A DNA stretch of 64,000 nt from Lacticaseibacillus porcinae (lineage in GTDB: Bacteria > Bacillota > Bacilli > Lactobacillales > Lactobacillaceae), in contig NZ_RHNS01000010.1 of assembly GCF_003946305.1 (NCBI RefSeq), forward strand, positions 1-64,000, given 5' to 3'. The stretch's first letter is position 1. Every line of letters begins with the position of its first letter. The position numbers were made by a program, and so were the translations under genes. The notes under the pieces are model-generated. The model was not told where the DNA came from. It saw only the letters and a program-made list of their open reading frames with translations, and ran no database searches. This document shows, piece after piece, positions 17,405 through 27,466 of the stretch.

Positions 17405-19360
17405 ATGGACCACAAGAGAGCCGCCCAAGATATCTTAAAACAACTCGGTGCGGATAATATCGTCGCCGCGGCCCACTGCGCAACTCGACTGCGTTTGGTG
17501 ATCAAAGATGAATCTAAAATCGATCAACAAGCACTCGACAATAATCCTGCAGTCAAAGGGACTTTTCGCGTCAACGGCCAATATCAAATCATTATTGGTC
17601 CTGGGGATGTCGATAAAGTATATGCACACTTAATCGCTTTAACCGGTTTGAAAGAAGCGACGCCAGATGATTTGAAAAAAGTTGGCAAAAAAGCCAATCC
17701 TTTCTTGGCTTTGATCAAGGTGCTTTCAGATATTTTCGTCCCTTTGATCCCTGCATTAGTCGCTGGTGGGTTGTTGATGGCATTAAATAACGTGTTGGTT
17801 TCTCAAGATTTATTTGGTCCTCAATCTTTAGTTGAAATGTATCCTGGCATCAACGGACTAGCCGAAATGATTAACACCTTCGCCTCTGCCCCATTTGCCT
17901 TCTTGCCGATTTTACTGGGCTTTTCTGCTACCCGACGTTTCGGTGGGAACCCCTATCTCGGCGCCACAATGGGTATGATCATGGTAATGCCAGCACTTGT
18001 GAACGGCTACAATGTATCTGCAACCTTAGCCGCTGGCAAAATGATCTACTGGAACATCTTTGGTTGGAATATTGCCCAAGCTGGTTATCAAGGTCAAGTA
18101 CTCCCAGTGCTTGCAGTGGCATTTATTCTCGCTGGCGTTGAGAAATGGTTACACAAACGAATGCCAGCAACTTTAGACTTCATTTTCACCCCAATGATCA
18201 GCATTATCTTCACGGCGTTTATCACCTTTGCTTTTGTGGGACCAGTGTTGCGGATCGTCGGCGACGGTTTAACCAATGGCATCGTCACCTTATATGACGC
18301 ATCTGGTGCGGTGGGCTCAACGATTTTTGGGCTGGTTTACTCCCCAATCGTCATTACCGGTTTACATCAAAGTTTTCCTGCCATCGAAACGCAATTACTG
18401 GCCAATATTGCCAAGACTGGTGGGGATTTCTTCTTCCCGATTGCCTCGATGGCTAACGCTGCACAAGGCGCGGCCACACTAGCAGTATTCTTTTTAAGCA
18501 AGAATGCTAAAGAAAAAGGGTTGGCTACCTCGTCTGGGGTGTCTGCCTTACTAGGAATTACTGAACCCGCAATTTTTGGGGTCAACTTAAAGCGGCGCTA
18601 TCCGTTTATCGCAGGCATGATCGGTAGCGCAGTCGGTTGTTTAGTGGTTGGGATATTCGGCATTCGCTCGTCAGCGCTTGGTGCAGCCGGGATCATCGGC
18701 TTCATTTCGATTCCAGTAAAGTTCTACGCCCCATTCTTTTTAGCTATCGCTTTAAGCATCATCATCGCATTCAGTGGGACTTTGATCTATGGCAAACGGT
18801 TTGTTAAAGCCACTGAGCAAGATATCCCAACTGCTGAGCCTGATACTGATACCATCATGACAGACGCTGTCAACGACGGTGTAATCGTTGCGCCAGTTGC
18901 AGGTACAATCACCAACCTCAAAAACGTTAATGATCAAGTTTTTGCCAGTGAAATGATGGGGAAAGGCGCTGCGATCATCCCCAGCGACAACCATGTTTAC
19001 GCACCAGTTACCGGAGTAGTGACTGCCGCTTACCCAACCATGCACGCCTATGGCTTACAAGCTGAAGATGGTGCCGAAGTCTTGATTCACTTAGAGATCG
19101 ACACCGTCAAACTTAATGGTGATCATTTCTCATCAAACGTCAAACCTGGTGATCATGTGAGTGCCGGTGATTTGCTTGGGACCATGGATGTTGCCGCCAT
19201 CGAAAAGGCCGGCTACGACACTACAGTAATGGTAGTCGTCACGAATACACCCAGCTTCGCCAGCGTTGACTGCATCAATGACGAAACCGTATCCCAAAAT
19301 GACGCGATCATTGCTTTAACTGCCACTATTGCCGCCAATCCGATTGCAATCAATGTTTAA
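17405..19360 (+). CDS. scrA: Sucrose-type PTS transporter IIBCA
   Basis: Membrane PTS permease that imports and phosphorylates sucrose, inferred from its divergent scrBR partners. Domains in order: IIB with phosphocysteine C25 ([10 protein letters not shown]), a IIC membrane domain from about 100 to 460 with multiple hydrophobic helices, and a C-terminal IIA of the glucose type with the active histidine in [13 protein letters not shown] near residue 565. At 651 aa it is the full fused form. RBS AAGGAGG. The beta-glucoside or trehalose families look alike, so the substrate depends on context. Confidence 0.93.
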   Translation: MDHKRAAQDILKQLGADNIVAAAHCATRLRLVIKDESKIDQQALDNNPAVKGTFRVNGQYQIIIGPGDVDKVYAHLIALTGLKEATPDDLKKVGKKANPFLALIKVLSDIFVPLIPALVAGGLLMALNNVLVSQDLFGPQSLVEMYPGINGLAEMINTFASAPFAFLPILLGFSATRRFGGNPYLGATMGMIMVMPALVNGYNVSATLAAGKMIYWNIFGWNIAQAGYQGQVLPVLAVAFILAGVEKWLHKRMPATLDFIFTPMISIIFTAFITFAFVGPVLRIVGDGLTNGIVTLYDASGAVGSTIFGLVYSPIVITGLHQSFPAIETQLLANIAKTGGDFFFPIASMANAAQGAATLAVFFLSKNAKEKGLATSSGVSALLGITEPAIFGVNLKRRYPFIAGMIGSAVGCLVVGIFGIRSSALGAAGIIGFISIPVKFYAPFFLAIALSIIIAFSGTLIYGKRFVKATEQDIPTAEPDTDTIMTDAVNDGVIVAPVAGTITNLKNVNDQVFASEMMGKGAAIIPSDNHVYAPVTGVVTAAYPTMHAYGLQAEDGAEVLIHLEIDTVKLNGDHFSSNVKPGDHVSAGDLLGTMDVAAIEKAGYDTTVMVVVTNTPSFASVDCINDETVSQNDAIIALTATIAANPIAINV

Positions 19361-19410
19361 ACCATCAACGCCGTGCACTGATTGCAAAGCACAGCTGATT
19401 CCATAAAAAT

Positions 19411-19447
19411 AACGGGCGAGGCAGATTTCAAATCTGTCTCGCCCGTT
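19411..19447. terminator. Bidirectional terminator between scrA and glnQ
   Basis: Near-perfect stem AACGGGCGAG-CAGATTT / AAATCTG-CTCGCCCGTT with T-rich flanks on the plus strand and an A-rich run on the other side. Confidence 0.88.
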
Positions 19448-19454
19448 AATGTTT

Positions 19455-20192
19455 TTAAGCTTCTAACACTTGCTTCAAGAAGGTTTGTAAACGTGGATGT
19501 TGCGGATGATCAAAAATCTCAGTTGGCGTACCAGCTTCTAAGATCTTCCCATCGCCAAAGAATACGACACGATCAGCAACTTCTTTGGCAAAGCCCATTT
19601 CATGGGTCACGATCACCATCGTCATCCCTTGCTTGGCTAAGCGGCGCATAACGCCGAGCACATCGCCGACCATTTCTGGATCAAGCGCAGAAGTCGGTTC
19701 GTCAAACAACATGATATCTGGATGCATTGCCAGCGCCCGTGCAATGGCGACCCGCTGCTTTTGGCCACCTGACAAACTGGCAGGCATGGCATCAGCTTTA
19801 TCGGTCAAGCCAACAACTTCAAGGAAGGTCCGTGCTTCGGCTTGGGCTTCAGTTTTAGACTTTTTCCCTAATTCGATCGGTGCTAACGTCACGTTGTCTA
19901 GCACTGACATATTTGGGAATAAGTTAAAGTGCTGGAACACCATCCCGATGTTTTCGCGGATCTTATCGATGTTTTTGCCAGCATGGGCAATGTCTTGGCC
20001 ATCGACATAGATCTCACCGCTAGTCGTCGTTTCCAAGCCGTTCATCATTCGCAAAACCGTACTTTTACCGGCACCAGAAGGACCGATCAAGACGACGACT
20101 TCATTATCTTCAACTTTTAAATCAACGCCTTTAATGACATGGTTGTCACCATAAGACTTGTTGACGTCTTTCATTTCAACACGTGTTGTCAT
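19455..20192 (-). CDS. glnQ: Polar amino acid (glutamine-type) ABC transporter ATPase
   Basis: Energises import of a polar amino acid, most likely glutamine or glutamate. Walker [10 protein letters not shown] (about residue 37), signature [15 protein letters not shown] and Walker [13 protein letters not shown] are all intact. The start at 20192 shares one base with the stop of the permease gene (TAATG), indicating coupled translation; a longer in-frame start at 20231 would lie inside the upstream gene. At 245 aa it is the normal length. Confidence 0.93.
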   Translation of the reverse strand: MTTRVEMKDVNKSYGDNHVIKGVDLKVEDNEVVVLIGPSGAGKSTVLRMMNGLETTTSGEIYVDGQDIAHAGKNIDKIRENIGMVFQHFNLFPNMSVLDNVTLAPIELGKKSKTEAQAEARTFLEVVGLTDKADAMPASLSGGQKQRVAIARALAMHPDIMLFDEPTSALDPEMVGDVLGVMRRLAKQGMTMVIVTHEMGFAKEVADRVVFFGDGKILEAGTPTEIFDHPQHPRLQTFLKQVLEA

Positions 20193-21664
20193 TATGCATT
20201 CACCTTCTTTTGAACCCAGTTGGACAGCCAAGTCAGCAAGGTAATGATGATCAAGTAGATCAATGCGACCATCGCCCAGATCTTAAAGCCTTCCATGTTC
20301 CGCGCAATGATGATCTTCCCAGTCTGGGTCAATTCCAACAACCCTAAGACAGACAAGATCGACGTATCTTTCAACGTGATGATGAATTGGTTGACGAAAC
20401 TTGGGATCATGATCTTCACACCTTGTGGCAAAATGACGCGCCGCATCGACTTGCCCCATGGTAAGCCTAAACTACGAGCCGCTTCCATTTGCCCGTTATC
20501 AACAGCAGAGATACCACCTTTGACAAACGCTGCCGTGTACGCCCCTTCGTTTAAGGTCAAGGTGATGACCCCGGCGATAAAGGCTGGGATCTTCGCGCCG
20601 ATCAACGTCGGCACCCCTGAGTAAATGAACAAGGCCAAAACCATCATTGGTAACCCACGGAAAATGTAAATAAAGGTCGTCGACAGTCCTTGCGCAAACT
20701 TATTGGGTACCACACCAAGCAAGCCGATCAACACCCCGATGACCGTCGCAAAAACGATGCCGACGACAGTCAACCAAAGCGTTTCGCCTAACCCTGACAT
20801 CAAAGTGCCCCAGTTAGACTTCAATAATCCGATGAAGCTACGATCAGTTTCTTGCATCCCAGCAGTTTTCTTGGCTTGAGACTTTTCAGAACCATCACCT
20901 AAATACTTGGCGACGATTTTATCATATTGACCGTTAGCTTTGAGTTTCTTGATCCCAGCGTTGATCTTTTTGCCTAACGTCGACGCTTCAGATGACTTTA
21001 CCGCGATGCCGTAGTTGTTGGCACTGGCCATTTTGAAGTTCTTGGCGAGTTCCAAAGAACCTTTGTAGCTCGTGGCGATGGCATATTGCATCACCGGCTT
21101 ATCTTCAAAACAAGCTTGGGCGTTATTCGTTTTGACGTTGTCATAAACGTTATTGGAATCATCAAAGGTCACAACGGTAAAGCCGTACTTCTTTTTGACT
21201 GAGTTAGCATAATCAGCGCTGGCAGTCCCAGTTTTAACGGCGACTTTCTTGCCGCGCAAACCTGACAGTGATTGGATCTTTGAGCCTTTAGCCACCGCCA
21301 TGACGACCCCTGATTGATAATAAGGGGAGCTCATGAAGAATTTCTGTTGACGCTCAGGGGTGATGCTCATCCCCGCGATGACCCCGTCGATTTGCCCTGC
21401 TTCCAAGGCTTGGACAGCGGCGTTAAAGCCTAAAGGTTTGATGTCAACTTTAAAGCCTTCAGTTTTAGCAACGGCATTCATTAAATCAATATCGATACCG
21501 ACATATTTATTGTTCTTATCTGCGAATTCGAATGGCGCAAAAGTAACGTCAGTTCCGATCGTGTAAGTCTTCTGCGCGGCGTGAACCGGTTCAGATGACA
21601 GCGACATTCCTAACATGACCATTAAACCGGCAAACAAGGTGGACCAAAGCCACTTACGTTTCAT
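20192..21664 (-). CDS. glnP: Amino acid ABC transporter, fused substrate-binding protein and permease
   Basis: 490 aa from the ATG at 21664, with GAAAG upstream. An N-terminal signal peptide ([19 protein letters not shown], then VHA) leads to a solute-binding domain ([29 protein letters not shown] through about residue 265). The permease domain follows, with several helices and the EAA-like loop [21 protein letters not shown] near 400. The fused architecture is typical of the lactic acid bacterial GlnPQ family. The exact substrate is not visible. It is cotranscribed with glnQ. Confidence 0.93.
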   Translation of the reverse strand: MKRKWLWSTLFAGLMVMLGMSLSSEPVHAAQKTYTIGTDVTFAPFEFADKNNKYVGIDIDLMNAVAKTEGFKVDIKPLGFNAAVQALEAGQIDGVIAGMSITPERQQKFFMSSPYYQSGVVMAVAKGSKIQSLSGLRGKKVAVKTGTASADYANSVKKKYGFTVVTFDDSNNVYDNVKTNNAQACFEDKPVMQYAIATSYKGSLELAKNFKMASANNYGIAVKSSEASTLGKKINAGIKKLKANGQYDKIVAKYLGDGSEKSQAKKTAGMQETDRSFIGLLKSNWGTLMSGLGETLWLTVVGIVFATVIGVLIGLLGVVPNKFAQGLSTTFIYIFRGLPMMVLALFIYSGVPTLIGAKIPAFIAGVITLTLNEGAYTAAFVKGGISAVDNGQMEAARSLGLPWGKSMRRVILPQGVKIMIPSFVNQFIITLKDTSILSVLGLLELTQTGKIIIARNMEGFKIWAMVALIYLIIITLLTWLSNWVQKKVNA

Positions 21665-21756
21665 ATAACACACCACTTTCTAAAAATTTCAATTCATTTA
21701 AAAGCTTAACGACTTTTAGGTCATCTGTCCAGAAATCATGTCACCTTATCTAACAG

Positions 21757-21791
21757 TTGTCAGGTATCGCGCATGACCTTTGACCTGACAA
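21757..21791. promoter_or_regulatory. Inverted repeat upstream of glnP, candidate operator
   Basis: TTGTCAGGT (21757-21765) pairs perfectly with ACCTGACAA (21783-21791), and a further CTGACAA half-site follows at about 21,795. The span resembles a regulator-binding dyad rather than a terminator, since no T run follows. The regulator is unknown. Confidence 0.45.
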
Positions 21792-21917
21792 TTGCTGACA
21801 ACACACGCTTAGACGTCAATTTAATTCACAGCAACAAGATATTGGCAGCTCTAATATTTTTGCCACAATTTCTCTAAAAAAGGTTGACTTTAATATTCTC
21901 TTTGTTTACTATGTGAA

Positions 21918-22137
21918 CATGGTTAGAAAATAATGAGATGCGTTGAGAAACTTAAGGACGAACTTCTGGGAACGGCCTAGCAAGCGTGGCTGCTGAAAAC
22001 ACGTGCGATCCCTTTAGCAAAAGTTAGTTTCGAGCATCATGGGTGGTTGCCACTATACGACTGTTGAGTAATAAACAAAGGTGGTACCGCGCAAAATGCG
22101 CCCTTTAGCAGAAATGCTTTTGGGCGCATTTTTCTCA
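21918..22137 (+). promoter_or_regulatory. T-box riboswitch leader
   Basis: The T-box sequence AAGGTGGTACCGCG (22078-22091) is followed by a terminator hairpin (ATGCGCCC/GGGCGCAT with TTTTT, 22095-22136). Upstream, GATGC (21950s) pairs with GCATC (22034-22038) as the base of stem I, with a further GAAACTTAA/TTAGTTTC stem. This tRNA-sensing leader controls the reductase gene at 22,181. A possible specifier is TTC (Phe, 22029-22031) at the 3' side of the stem I internal loop, with low confidence. Confidence 0.88.
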
Positions 22138-22180
22138 TCATTTTCCAAAACAGACAACCAAACGAAGGGAAGTACATATT

Positions 22181-23143
22181 ATGACAAAATATACAGTAAT
22201 CGGCGCAGGCGCCATGGGCCTTCGCTATGGGGTCTTGATTCAAGAACGCACCGGCAACCAAGTCGACTTCATTGATACTTGGGAACCCAACGTTGAAAAA
22301 ATCAAAGCACAAAAAGGCACTTGGGTATCTCGCGATCACAAAGACAAGCATATGGTCCCGATCAACGTTTCCTACCCAGAAGACTACACCGGCGATCCTG
22401 ATGTGTGGATCATTTTCGTCAAGCAAATGCAATTGGCTGAAGTGTTGAAGCGTTGCGCCCCATTGTTTAAAGATCATCAATATGCCTTCTCTGCAATGAA
22501 TGGGATGGGCCACATCGACAAGATCTCCGAATACTTCCCAGATGATCATATCGTCGGCGGGACTGCGATGATCGCCACAGTCTTGAATGGCCCTGGCGAC
22601 GTCGACTTCATGGGCGCTCCTCGCACCGGCGTCATGCACTTGTGCAACAAAACAGAAAAAACTGACGCCATGACCCAACAAATGTTTGATGACTTCAAAG
22701 AAGCAGGCTTAGGGCCGATCTTGACGGAGAACTTCATGGGCACCTTGATGTCTAAAGTCGTCTTCAACGCCGTGGTCAACACCTTGTGCACGATGTACGA
22801 AATCACCATGGGGCAATTCATCGAATTCCTTGGCGCTAAGAAAATGGCTGAACAATTGATGAACGAATCCTTCGATGCCTGCGAACGAGCTGGCATCCAC
22901 TTAGTTGAAACTCGTCAAGAAGAAGTTGAATCGGTTGATTACGTTTCTCGCGTGGCCAATCCTTTCCACTATCCTTCCATGTATCAAGACTTCTCCAAAG
23001 GCCGCGACACTGAAGTTGACTACATCAACGGCTACATCGCTAAGATCGGTCGGGAAAATGATTACGTCTGCCGCACCCATGAATTCTTGGTTCAAGAAGT
23101 GCATATGGCTGAAATGATGCGTAAGTACAAGCAAGCCAAATAG
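22181..23143 (+). CDS. 2-dehydropantoate 2-reductase family protein (PanE/ApbA-like)
   Basis: NADP(H)-dependent reductase of the ketopantoate reductase family. The N-terminal Rossmann motif VIGAGAMGLRYG is at residue 6, with a C-terminal helical domain including KVVFNAVVNTLCTMYE, the conserved K..NA..N segment. At 320 aa it is the usual length. A T-box leader points to control by an uncharged tRNA, which fits a 2-oxoacid reductase acting in amino acid catabolism (branched-chain or aromatic hydroxyacid formation) better than pantothenate synthesis. That choice is inference. RBS GAAGGGAAG. Followed by a terminator. Confidence 0.87.
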   Translation: MTKYTVIGAGAMGLRYGVLIQERTGNQVDFIDTWEPNVEKIKAQKGTWVSRDHKDKHMVPINVSYPEDYTGDPDVWIIFVKQMQLAEVLKRCAPLFKDHQYAFSAMNGMGHIDKISEYFPDDHIVGGTAMIATVLNGPGDVDFMGAPRTGVMHLCNKTEKTDAMTQQMFDDFKEAGLGPILTENFMGTLMSKVVFNAVVNTLCTMYEITMGQFIEFLGAKKMAEQLMNESFDACERAGIHLVETRQEEVESVDYVSRVANPFHYPSMYQDFSKGRDTEVDYINGYIAKIGRENDYVCRTHEFLVQEVHMAEMMRKYKQAK

Positions 23144-23174
23144 TGTTTTCCAGTTTCGAACTCTCCTATATCTC

Positions 23175-23206
23175 CCGCAACGTCTTGCCAGCGTTGCGGT
23201 TTTTTG
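23175..23206 (+). terminator. Terminator of the reductase gene
   Basis: Stem CCGCAACG/CGTTGCGG followed by TTTTTTG. Confidence 0.85.
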
Positions 23207-23215
23207 TATAGTATC

Positions 23216-23405
23216 AGTGATCGGAAATTGGGCCTCCAGCTGGCTCGTCGGTGCGTAGTGAGGGTCCTCGGGAAAGCTAGTCGAGATGTGTCGCTACGCT
23301 CCCCACTCGCCGGATCTTTCCCTGCGGCTTTCCGTAAGCGACAAGTCGCTAACGGAAATCTCACCACGCACCGACGGCCAGCTTCCGTCCCAATTTCCGA
23401 TCACT
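23216..23405. repeat. Type A structured palindromic element, copy 1 (reverse orientation)
   Basis: Perfect 17-bp arms AGTGATCGGAAATTGGG (23216-23232) and CCCAATTTCCGATCACT (23389-23405) continue inward as a long imperfect stem. Read in reverse, the interior has a TTTCCGTTAGCG/CGCTTACGGAAA-type hairpin, the joining segment AGCCGCAGGGAAAGATCC, and a second hairpin with loop GAGCGTAGCGA, ending in GAGGACCCTCA. The same layout with different stems occurs at four other sites in the window. Confidence 0.8.
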
Positions 23406-23409
23406 ACCA

Positions 23410-23557
23410 CGACGTTAACCGGTTGACGCCTACAAAACGCTTCATATCATTACGGAAGTAAGTATTTGTATCTCAAATGATGTGCTAACGTGAGCATGTC
23501 CAATTCATCGCAGCGACGCCAAATCGTCGGAGCCCATAGCTTTTCGTGCCGGAGGCA
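23410..23557. repeat. Degenerate C module plus a half type B element
   Basis: 23495-23557 is a near-identical inverted copy of the left arm of the type B element at 55,747-55,809, containing GACGCCAAATCGTCGGAG and TTTTCGTGCCGGAGGCA. The rest of type B is missing. 23,410-23,494 resembles the C palindrome weakly (TATTTG, then TGCTAACG). With the adjacent type A copy this makes a truncated, inverted version of the B-C-A composite seen at 55.7 and 60.1 kb. Confidence 0.65.
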
Positions 23558-23581
23558 AGGTGATACCGCTGATCATACAAA

Positions 23582-23609
23582 AAAGCAGGACGAAATTTCG
23601 TCCTGCTTT
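23582..23609. terminator. Terminator of the GntR regulator gene (-)
   Basis: Perfect palindrome of AAAGCAGGACGAAA and TTTCGTCCTGCTTT. On the minus strand it follows the stop of the regulator gene. Confidence 0.82.
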
Positions 23610-23619
23610 CAACGTTGCA

Positions 23620-24339
23620 TCAGTCGTTATTGATATCCAATACCGTGTACCCACGCCAGCTCGCTAAGTTGCGGCTGGTAGAGTATTCAATGTTTTCACC
23701 AGTGGTCAACCAAATCACTTGTTCCACTTCTAGCACTGGCTCGCCAGTGGTGGCATCTAAGTGGGCGACATCAAAATCATCAGCTAACGTCGCGTTGATC
23801 CGCCGCAGCGCCCCGCCGAACTTCAAGTTAAGTTCTTGATGCATGTAATCGTAAATCGATCCCATCAAGATCTCACGCGTTAAACCTGGCACTAGCTTCA
23901 ATGGGAAAATCGTGTGTTCCAACACCCGCGGCACCTCATCGATCTTCCGCAAACGGTCGATCACATACACTGGCTCGTCGCTAGCGACATCGAGTTTCTT
24001 TTGGATCAACTCGCTAGGCAGCGACACGTCAAATTTGATCACTTCAGAGGTGACATGGCCTTCGCCTTCTTGTTTAGTCAACCCATCAAACGCTTCGGCT
24101 GGTGAATCAGACGCATGCACGGACACATCGCCTAAGACGTAGGTGCCAAGGCCTGATTGCTTGTAAATCAACCCTTCGACTGCTAAGCCGTCAAGGGCTT
24201 TTTTGATCGTCATGCGACTGACGCCAAATTCTTTGGCTAAGGTATTTTGATCAGGGATCAAAGATTTTGCTGGATAGACATTCATATGAATGCGTCGACG
24301 GATCTCGTCTGCGATCATTTGGTATTTAGGTGTCGCCAT
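23620..24339 (-). CDS. GntR-family regulator (HutC/UTRA type)
   Basis: Transcription factor with an N-terminal winged helix (YQMIADEIRRRIHMNVYP, then LAKEFGVSRMTIKKALDGL) and a C-terminal UTRA sensor domain (about residues 90-235; VIDRLRKIDEVPRVLEHT, then MGSIYDYMHQEL). The start at 24339 has AAAGGAG 8 bases upstream; an in-frame GTG at 24348 overlaps that site. It lies downstream of and in line with the cellobiose-type PTS genes, separated by a terminator, so control of those genes is plausible. Confidence 0.9.
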   Translation of the reverse strand: MATPKYQMIADEIRRRIHMNVYPAKSLIPDQNTLAKEFGVSRMTIKKALDGLAVEGLIYKQSGLGTYVLGDVSVHASDSPAEAFDGLTKQEGEGHVTSEVIKFDVSLPSELIQKKLDVASDEPVYVIDRLRKIDEVPRVLEHTIFPLKLVPGLTREILMGSIYDYMHQELNLKFGGALRRINATLADDFDVAHLDATTGEPVLEVEQVIWLTTGENIEYSTSRNLASWRGYTVLDINND

Positions 24340-24535
24340 GTGTCCCACTCCTTTTGTTACCCATCATTATACGCTATCTGATGCCCTGTTTTGTCACCGT
24401 TTTGTGCCAATGTATGCCCAATCATACATTCACCGGAACTGGTTTTGACACAAGGACTTACAGGCCCTGCGGATACGCTCACATTTTATCGTATTGGTCT
24501 AATCGACATTTTTTCTTCGCAACATGGTACAAAAA

Positions 24536-24574
24536 AAGAAGCCTCGGCGGGGAAAGTGCCAAGGCTTCTTCTTA
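24536..24574 (-). terminator. Terminator after the PTS IIB gene
   Basis: Stem AAGAAGCCTCGGC/GCC-AGGCTTCTT; on the minus strand it is followed by TTTTTTT. Confidence 0.82.
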
Positions 24575-24583
24575 TTCAGATGA

Positions 24584-24904
24584 CTAGAGGCCAAGCAGCT
24601 TTTCAGCACTTGCCAAAACCTTCTCGCCATTCATCATGCCATAGTCTTGCATGTTGATGACGTCCATTGGAATGCCTTTGGCGTCAGTCTTCTTCTTTAC
24701 GTCGCCTTTCATATACCCGACTTGAGGTCCGAGCATTAAGACGTCAACACTACCGTTTTCCAACTGGTTGTCGATGTCAGAGGCAGAGGTGGCAAAAATC
24801 TTGTAATCCTTACCCGCGGCCTCTGCCGCCTTTTGCATTTTTGAAACTAAAAGGCTAGTGGACATGCCTGCTGAGCAAGCTAACATGATCGTTTTATCAG
24901 CCAT
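24584..24904 (-). CDS. PTS lactose/cellobiose-family IIB component
   Basis: Phosphotransfer protein of a beta-diglycoside PTS. The phosphocysteine motif MLACSAGMSTSLLVSKM has Cys at residue 10. At 106 aa it is the typical size for free IIB of the lactose/cellobiose family. It follows the IIC gene by 67 bp in the same operon. No IIA gene is in the cluster, so IIA must be encoded elsewhere. Confidence 0.93.
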   Translation of the reverse strand: MADKTIMLACSAGMSTSLLVSKMQKAAEAAGKDYKIFATSASDIDNQLENGSVDVLMLGPQVGYMKGDVKKKTDAKGIPMDVINMQDYGMMNGEKVLASAEKLLGL

Positions 24905-24971
24905 AGTATTGCCTCCAAATTTTTTGTTTAATACGTTTTCATTTATATGATAACGCTAAACTGCATAAATG

Positions 24972-26420
24972 TTAAGCCTTTGCTTCTTCGGCTGCATTTT
25001 TTGCTTCTTCGGCAAGCAGATAGGAGTCGTACTTCTTGGCAAATGGGAAGTAGATCAATGCGGATTCAACCAGCACGATTGCTTGCCAGATTGCCATCTT
25101 CCAACCACCGATTAAGAAACCGGAAACAATTGGAGGAGTGGTCCAAGGAGCCGCAACCCCGTTCAACGGAGGAACAATGCCAGACCAAATGACCAAGTAA
25201 GTGGTTAAAGCAACCACAACAGGAGTCAAGAAGAATGGAACGGCAAGCCATGGGTTCATGACCAAAGGTAAACCGAACAGGAATGGTTCGTTGATGTTGA
25301 AGATCGCAGGAACGGCTTCAATTTTACCAATGGACTTCAATTGGATAGACTTAGCAAAGAACAAGGTGAAGATCACAAGCCCGATGGTGATACCAGAACC
25401 AGTCAGGTTAATGAAGTTGTTGTAGAATTCGTTAGTCACAATGTGCGCACCGTTGGCCAAAGTCAACTTGTGAGCAGCAGTCAAAGCCGCGTTATCAGCA
25501 GTGTTAGGGATCAACAAGCCGCCGGTGATTGCGCCCATGATCATCCCACCATGGACCCCGAAGAACCAGAAGAATGGGACCATGAAGGCGATGATCAACG
25601 CGCCACCCAAGGAATCGGAAACCCCTTGTAATGGTGTTTGTAACCAAGTGTAGATCAATTGCATTGCGTTGGTGTTAGCGAACTTGGATAACAAGCCGTA
25701 GATGATCATCGCAACCGTTAAGATAATACCAGCTGGAATCATTGCGGAGAACTGGCCGGCAACGTTAGCAGGCACTTGTTCTGGCAACTTGATCTGCCAG
25801 CCGCGCTTCATCATAGAAGTGTAAGTCCAGCCGACTAACAACCCAACAACGATGGCACCGATCATCCCCTGGCCGCCTAACCAAGTCAAGTTGATGACGC
25901 CGGTAACATCTTGGCTCATGAAGGCTTGCACAGCCTTAGGCGCCTTGTCGATGTAGTTAGCTAATTGCGTACCAGTCCAAACGACTTTACCAGCCGCGTT
26001 GGAAACACCAGTACCAGACTTGCCCATCGCAGCAACCAATGGGTTAGCGATGGATAAGGATTGGATCAAGATGAAGGTTGCCAAACTCGTTAAACCAGCA
26101 GGCAAAGCTTCAATTTTTTCGTTACGTGCGTAGACATACGCGATACCTACAGCAGCCCATACAGACATGATCGCAAACGATGCGGTGTATGCCTGGTTAA
26201 AAATAGCGCCCCAACCCGATGCCGTAATTGCAGCAGATACTGCAGGGATCGGGATGTTGTTCAAGATCAAGAAGATCGACCCAATAATGATGAATGGCAT
26301 GGAATAAACGATACCATCCTTCAACGCCGTAATGGCCTTGGTGTTGACGAACTTCATGATCGCAGGAAAGATTGTTTCGTTCAGTGCTTTAGAAAAGCCA
26401 CTTTGCTTTTTGCTTTCCAT
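24972..26420 (-). CDS. PTS lactose/cellobiose-family IIC permease
   Basis: Integral membrane sugar channel of the cellobiose-type PTS: about 10 hydrophobic segments, FFGVHGGMIMGAITGGLLIPN near residue 300 and NEPFLFGLPLVMNP near 375, the latter being the conserved substrate-site region of the family. At 482 aa it is slightly longer than the usual 430-450 because of a hydrophobic insert around 130-170. A start at 26420 is chosen because CGGAG lies 8-9 bases upstream. Candidate cre boxes precede it. Confidence 0.92.
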   Translation of the reverse strand: MESKKQSGFSKALNETIFPAIMKFVNTKAITALKDGIVYSMPFIIIGSIFLILNNIPIPAVSAAITASGWGAIFNQAYTASFAIMSVWAAVGIAYVYARNEKIEALPAGLTSLATFILIQSLSIANPLVAAMGKSGTGVSNAAGKVVWTGTQLANYIDKAPKAVQAFMSQDVTGVINLTWLGGQGMIGAIVVGLLVGWTYTSMMKRGWQIKLPEQVPANVAGQFSAMIPAGIILTVAMIIYGLLSKFANTNAMQLIYTWLQTPLQGVSDSLGGALIIAFMVPFFWFFGVHGGMIMGAITGGLLIPNTADNAALTAAHKLTLANGAHIVTNEFYNNFINLTGSGITIGLVIFTLFFAKSIQLKSIGKIEAVPAIFNINEPFLFGLPLVMNPWLAVPFFLTPVVVALTTYLVIWSGIVPPLNGVAAPWTTPPIVSGFLIGGWKMAIWQAIVLVESALIYFPFAKKYDSYLLAEEAKNAAEEAKA

Positions 26421-26548
26421 TAGATTCATCTCCGTTTCAACCAAAATATGATAGCGTACCTAGACAATCGCCTAGGTAAAAATAAATAATGTGTTCCCCC
26501 CAGAACTGATCAACTGTGCTTGCCCCACCTCCTACGGTAGTGAATTTT

Positions 26549-26605
26549 TAAAGCGCAATCATTTACAATCAAAAGTATAGTCTTTAGCTGGTGAAAGCGC
26601 AATCT
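26549..26605 (-). promoter_or_regulatory. Pair of cre-like boxes upstream of the PTS IIC gene
   Basis: TGAAAGCGCAATCT (26592-26605) fits the cre consensus. TTAAAGCGCAATCA (26549-26562) differs at the second base. They are direct repeats 43 bp apart, about four helical turns, suggesting cooperative catabolite repression. Confidence 0.6.
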
Positions 26606-26656
26606 AAAAACGCATTCTTTTTGAAGAATTTGTTTGCGGTTTCATTTTCATGTATT

Positions 26657-26682
26657 AAAAAAACCGCCATTACTGACGGTTA
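26657..26682 (-). terminator. Terminator of the HTH protein gene
   Basis: On the minus strand ACCGTCAGTAATGGCGGT is followed by TTTTTTT immediately after the stop codon of the gene at 26,688. Confidence 0.8.
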
Positions 26683-26687
26683 ACCGT

Positions 26688-27035
26688 TTACCTATTCAAG
26701 ATATTTCCAACGCTAGACTTGGCAATATTCAGTAAAGCCGCAATTTGTCGATAGGTCATTCCTTGTGCCCGCAGTGACACAATTTGTTGTTGCACTGCCA
26801 CTGGCAAGCCGCGGTGTTTGGTGGCTTTAGGATCTGCCGCTAGCGGCGTTAAGCTCAACTCACAAGCCGTCCCTCCTGATTGATGAGCGACTTTTTGCGC
26901 TTCAAGTTCTGAATAAGTCAGCCACATCGTCCGCAGATCATTGGTCCAAGTGGGCAACAGCAATAAATTATCCGCCTCAAGGAATTCGCCTTCTGCATTG
27001 ACGACGGTATAGCGTTTCAATTCAACTGTGCCCAT
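26688..27035 (-). CDS. Small protein with a C-terminal helix-turn-helix
   Basis: 115 aa. The C-terminus (GLPVAVQQQIVSLRAQGMTYRQIAALLNIAKSSVGNIL) is a resolvase/Hin-like HTH. The N-terminus begins KRYTVVNAEGEFLEADNLLLLP and has no recognised domain. No catalytic recombinase domain is present, so it is probably a DNA-binding regulator rather than an integrase. Monocistronic with its own RBS (AGGAGG) and terminator. Confidence 0.75.
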   Translation of the reverse strand: MGTVELKRYTVVNAEGEFLEADNLLLLPTWTNDLRTMWLTYSELEAQKVAHQSGGTACELSLTPLAADPKATKHRGLPVAVQQQIVSLRAQGMTYRQIAALLNIAKSSVGNILNR

Positions 27036-27133
27036 CTTGGTACCTCCTGCACTTTTCTTCTATTATAGCGCAGTTGACGCTTACCCTTGCCAAAATAAAA
27101 AAGACCAAGGCGAACTTGATCTTTCTCAAATGC

Positions 27134-27457
27134 TTAGTCGATAAATTTCACGGCAGTACCATAAGCCGCAACAGATTGCATGTCGCCACCAATGGCACCA
27201 GAATCAAAGCGCATCATCACCACCGCGTCTGCGCCTTTGCTTTGGGCTTCTTGACGCAAACGCTCGATCGCCTTTTCTCGAGAATCATGCAACATACTGG
27301 TGTAAGCCTTGATTTCTCCGCCGACGACATTCTTCAAGCCGGCACCAATGTTTGAAAAAACGTTTTTAGATTGGGTGGTCAACCCGAAGACTTCACCGAT
27401 GATCTCATATTGACGACCTGGAATATTTTCAGTAGTGGTCACTAGAATTTCAGACAT
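27134..27457 (-). CDS. YbjQ/UPF0145 family protein
   Basis: 107 aa protein of the putative heavy-metal-binding YbjQ family. It begins [30 protein letters not shown], then has [12 protein letters not shown] and [17 protein letters not shown], the conserved core. It forms a homomeric soluble fold in known structures, but its biological role is not established. It lies 9 bases after an ABC permease gene, so it may be cotranscribed with the exporter. Confidence 0.88.
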   Translation of the reverse strand: MSEILVTTTENIPGRQYEIIGEVFGLTTQSKNVFSNIGAGLKNVVGGEIKAYTSMLHDSREKAIERLRQEAQSKGADAVVMMRFDSGAIGGDMQSVAAYGTAVKFID

Positions 27458-27466
27458 ATTTTCTCC

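Noticed and set aside
22037-22681. A 214-codon minus-strand frame opposite the PanE-like gene
   Set aside because: Shadow of the reductase gene and its T-box; no RBS.
26688-27035. A recombinase or integrase gene
   Set aside because: Only a resolvase-like HTH is present; no catalytic domain and no paired repeats.
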